A stretch of DNA of 24,137 nt from a virus. The stretch covers positions 1 to 24,137 of the IMG/VR virus record IMGVR_UViG_3300044825_002172; one strand, 5' to 3'. A program made the translations under genes and the position numbers. The notes beneath the pieces were generated by a model, which searched no databases, had not been told where the DNA came from, and saw nothing but the letters and a program-made list of their open reading frames with translations. Below are positions 23,223 through 24,137 of this stretch, in pieces. Every line of letters starts with the position of its first letter. The stretch's first letter is position 1.

Positions 23223-23620
23223 GCGATGTCGATATCTCGCCCGAGCACAACGAGTACCGACTGCTCGGCACGCGGGCGCATCTGGACTCGGCTACGGGGA
23301 ACGGGCGGCTCAAGGTCTACACGGCACCGAAGCCGGCCCCCGGCGGCGCTCCGGGCGCAGCGAATCTACTCGTGACGATCACGCTCACGAAGCCCGCGGG
23401 CGCGATCGATGGCGGCCTGCTGATTCTCGAAGCGCTCAACCCCTACGACCTCGCTGTGGCGACCGGCGACGCCGCCTGGGGGCGCCTGGAGAACGGCGAC
23501 GGGCAGTGGAACTCCGACCTCGCGGCGGGCGCGGCCGGCAGCGGCAAGCCGATCCAGTTCGACAACGTGTCGATGTTCGCTGGCGGCAAGGTGTCGCCAA
23601 CGGTGATGGCCGTCGGGTAG
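23219..23620 (+). CDS. Small phage structural-cluster protein, function unknown
   Basis: This encodes 133 residues, translationally coupled to the gene before it. After about 20 residues it has a beta domain: GNGRLKVYTAPKPAPGGAPG, NLLVTITLTKPAGAIDGG, TGDAAWGRLENGDGQW and a last strand pair (PIQFDNVSMFAGGKVSPTV). The scheme, in which a K-V-Y strand is followed by a proline/glycine loop and an L-V-T-I-T-L strand, is one I recognise from unnamed proteins near phage tail fibres. No activity can be proposed. Confidence 0.6.
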   Translation: MSDVDISPEHNEYRLLGTRAHLDSATGNGRLKVYTAPKPAPGGAPGAANLLVTITLTKPAGAIDGGLLILEALNPYDLAVATGDAAWGRLENGDGQWNSDLAAGAAGSGKPIQFDNVSMFAGGKVSPTVMAVG

Positions 23621-23624
23621 CCCC

Positions 23625-24137
23625 GTGCCCGCCGTCGATCTGCTGTTCCGGCAACCGTCGACCGGCGTCCCGGCGTCGCTGGTCTTCGGTGTTCTCGAAG
23701 AACTCCCAGACCGACAGTTCCTGATCTCGGCGGCGCTGCCGGCGCCGACGTTTGCGATCGGACTCGCGCGGACGCGAGAGGTCGCGGTCGCGTTCTCGTT
23801 GCCCGCTCCGACGTTCTCGATCGCGGCCACGTACTCATCGTCGACGGAACGCCCAACCGTGGCGCGCACGCGGGCTTCGTGGCAAGTCGCTCGGACGACA
23901 GAGGTCGGCGCCGAAGACTCGTTCGACGAAGCGACCCGTGTCGTTGCGGGCGCCGAGACGCCGCACGAGGAAGCCGTGCCGGTGCGAGCTTCGTCGACGG
24001 TGCGCCATCAAGACGGCCTCCACACGGTACGCGCCGCAGTGACGCAGGCGCACCAGATCGCGCAGCCGGTGCCGCCCGTCCAGGCCGGCGCTCGGCATCA
24101 GGACATGCTGCGGCACGCCCGCCCGCAAGTCCGTGTC
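23625..24137 (+). CDS. Phage structural protein with repeated HQD segments (3' end missing)
   Basis: The frame opens at GTG 23625, 4 nt after the previous stop, and continues for 171 codons to the window edge. The protein begins PAVDLLFRQPSTGVPASLVF, followed by paired strands (LPAPTFAIG ... LPAPTFSIA). It then turns into a loosely repeated region with aromatic/His and Gln-Asp motifs (VRHQDGLH, ARHQDMLRHARPQ, ASWQVARTTEV). Repeats of this type are known to me from large unnamed proteins at the end of phage tail clusters. The GTG start is the earliest sensible one. Total length cannot be seen. It is probably a fibre or tip component. Confidence 0.65.
   Translation, partial: MPAVDLLFRQPSTGVPASLVFGVLEELPDRQFLISAALPAPTFAIGLARTREVAVAFSLPAPTFSIAATYSSSTERPTVARTRASWQVARTTEVGAEDSFDEATRVVAGAETPHEEAVPVRASSTVRHQDGLHTVRAAVTQAHQIAQPVPPVQAGARHQDMLRHARPQVRV

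Overview
The window is the virion-structure region of a tailed bacteriophage or prophage with a long non-contractile (siphovirus-type) tail. The DNA is GC-rich, serine codons are often TCG, and genes start at ATG or GTG behind purine-rich ribosome sites. The protein families suggest a host among high-GC Proteobacteria, perhaps Burkholderiales-like, but nothing here identifies the host. No integrase, terminase, lysis or replication gene is visible, so whether the phage is temperate cannot be judged.

Positions 1-757 hold four small leftward genes, each overlapping the next by 4 nt. One encodes a putative ribbon-helix-helix DNA-binding protein. A roughly 108-bp divergent gap (758-865) separates them from the rightward structural genes, which fill the rest of the window almost without gaps.

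The head and tail genes follow the lambda order: gpW-like joiner (866), gpB-like portal (1093), ClpP-type prohead protease (8302), gpD-like decoration protein with two extra domains (9281), gpE-like major capsid protein (10176), FII-like connector (11203), gpZ-like protein (11499), gpU-like tail terminator (12131), major tail protein (12685) and tape measure (13515). Downstream are tail-tip or fibre-type structural genes (17586-24137), the last cut by the window edge. There is no gpG/gpGT chaperone pair between tail tube and tape measure; that 80-bp gap carries a hairpin-plus-T-tract terminator.

Five accessory genes lie between portal and protease (2982-8259): a beta-rich protein related to the N-terminus of the large tail protein at 17987, a Calx-beta/polyproline/propeller protein, a small beta protein, a LamG-like protein with a 14-residue tandem repeat array, and a 62-residue basic protein. 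They look like virion decoration or fibre proteins.

The most notable non-coding signal is a 22-bp sequence found three times (812-833, 8247-8268, 12597-12618), twice identical and once with one mismatch, always on the coding strand just upstream of a gene block: joiner/portal/accessory, protease/capsid/connector, and major tail protein/tape measure/tail tip. It does not look like a sigma-70 promoter. It is a strong candidate for a phage-specific late promoter or activator site that splits the structural genes into three transcription units.
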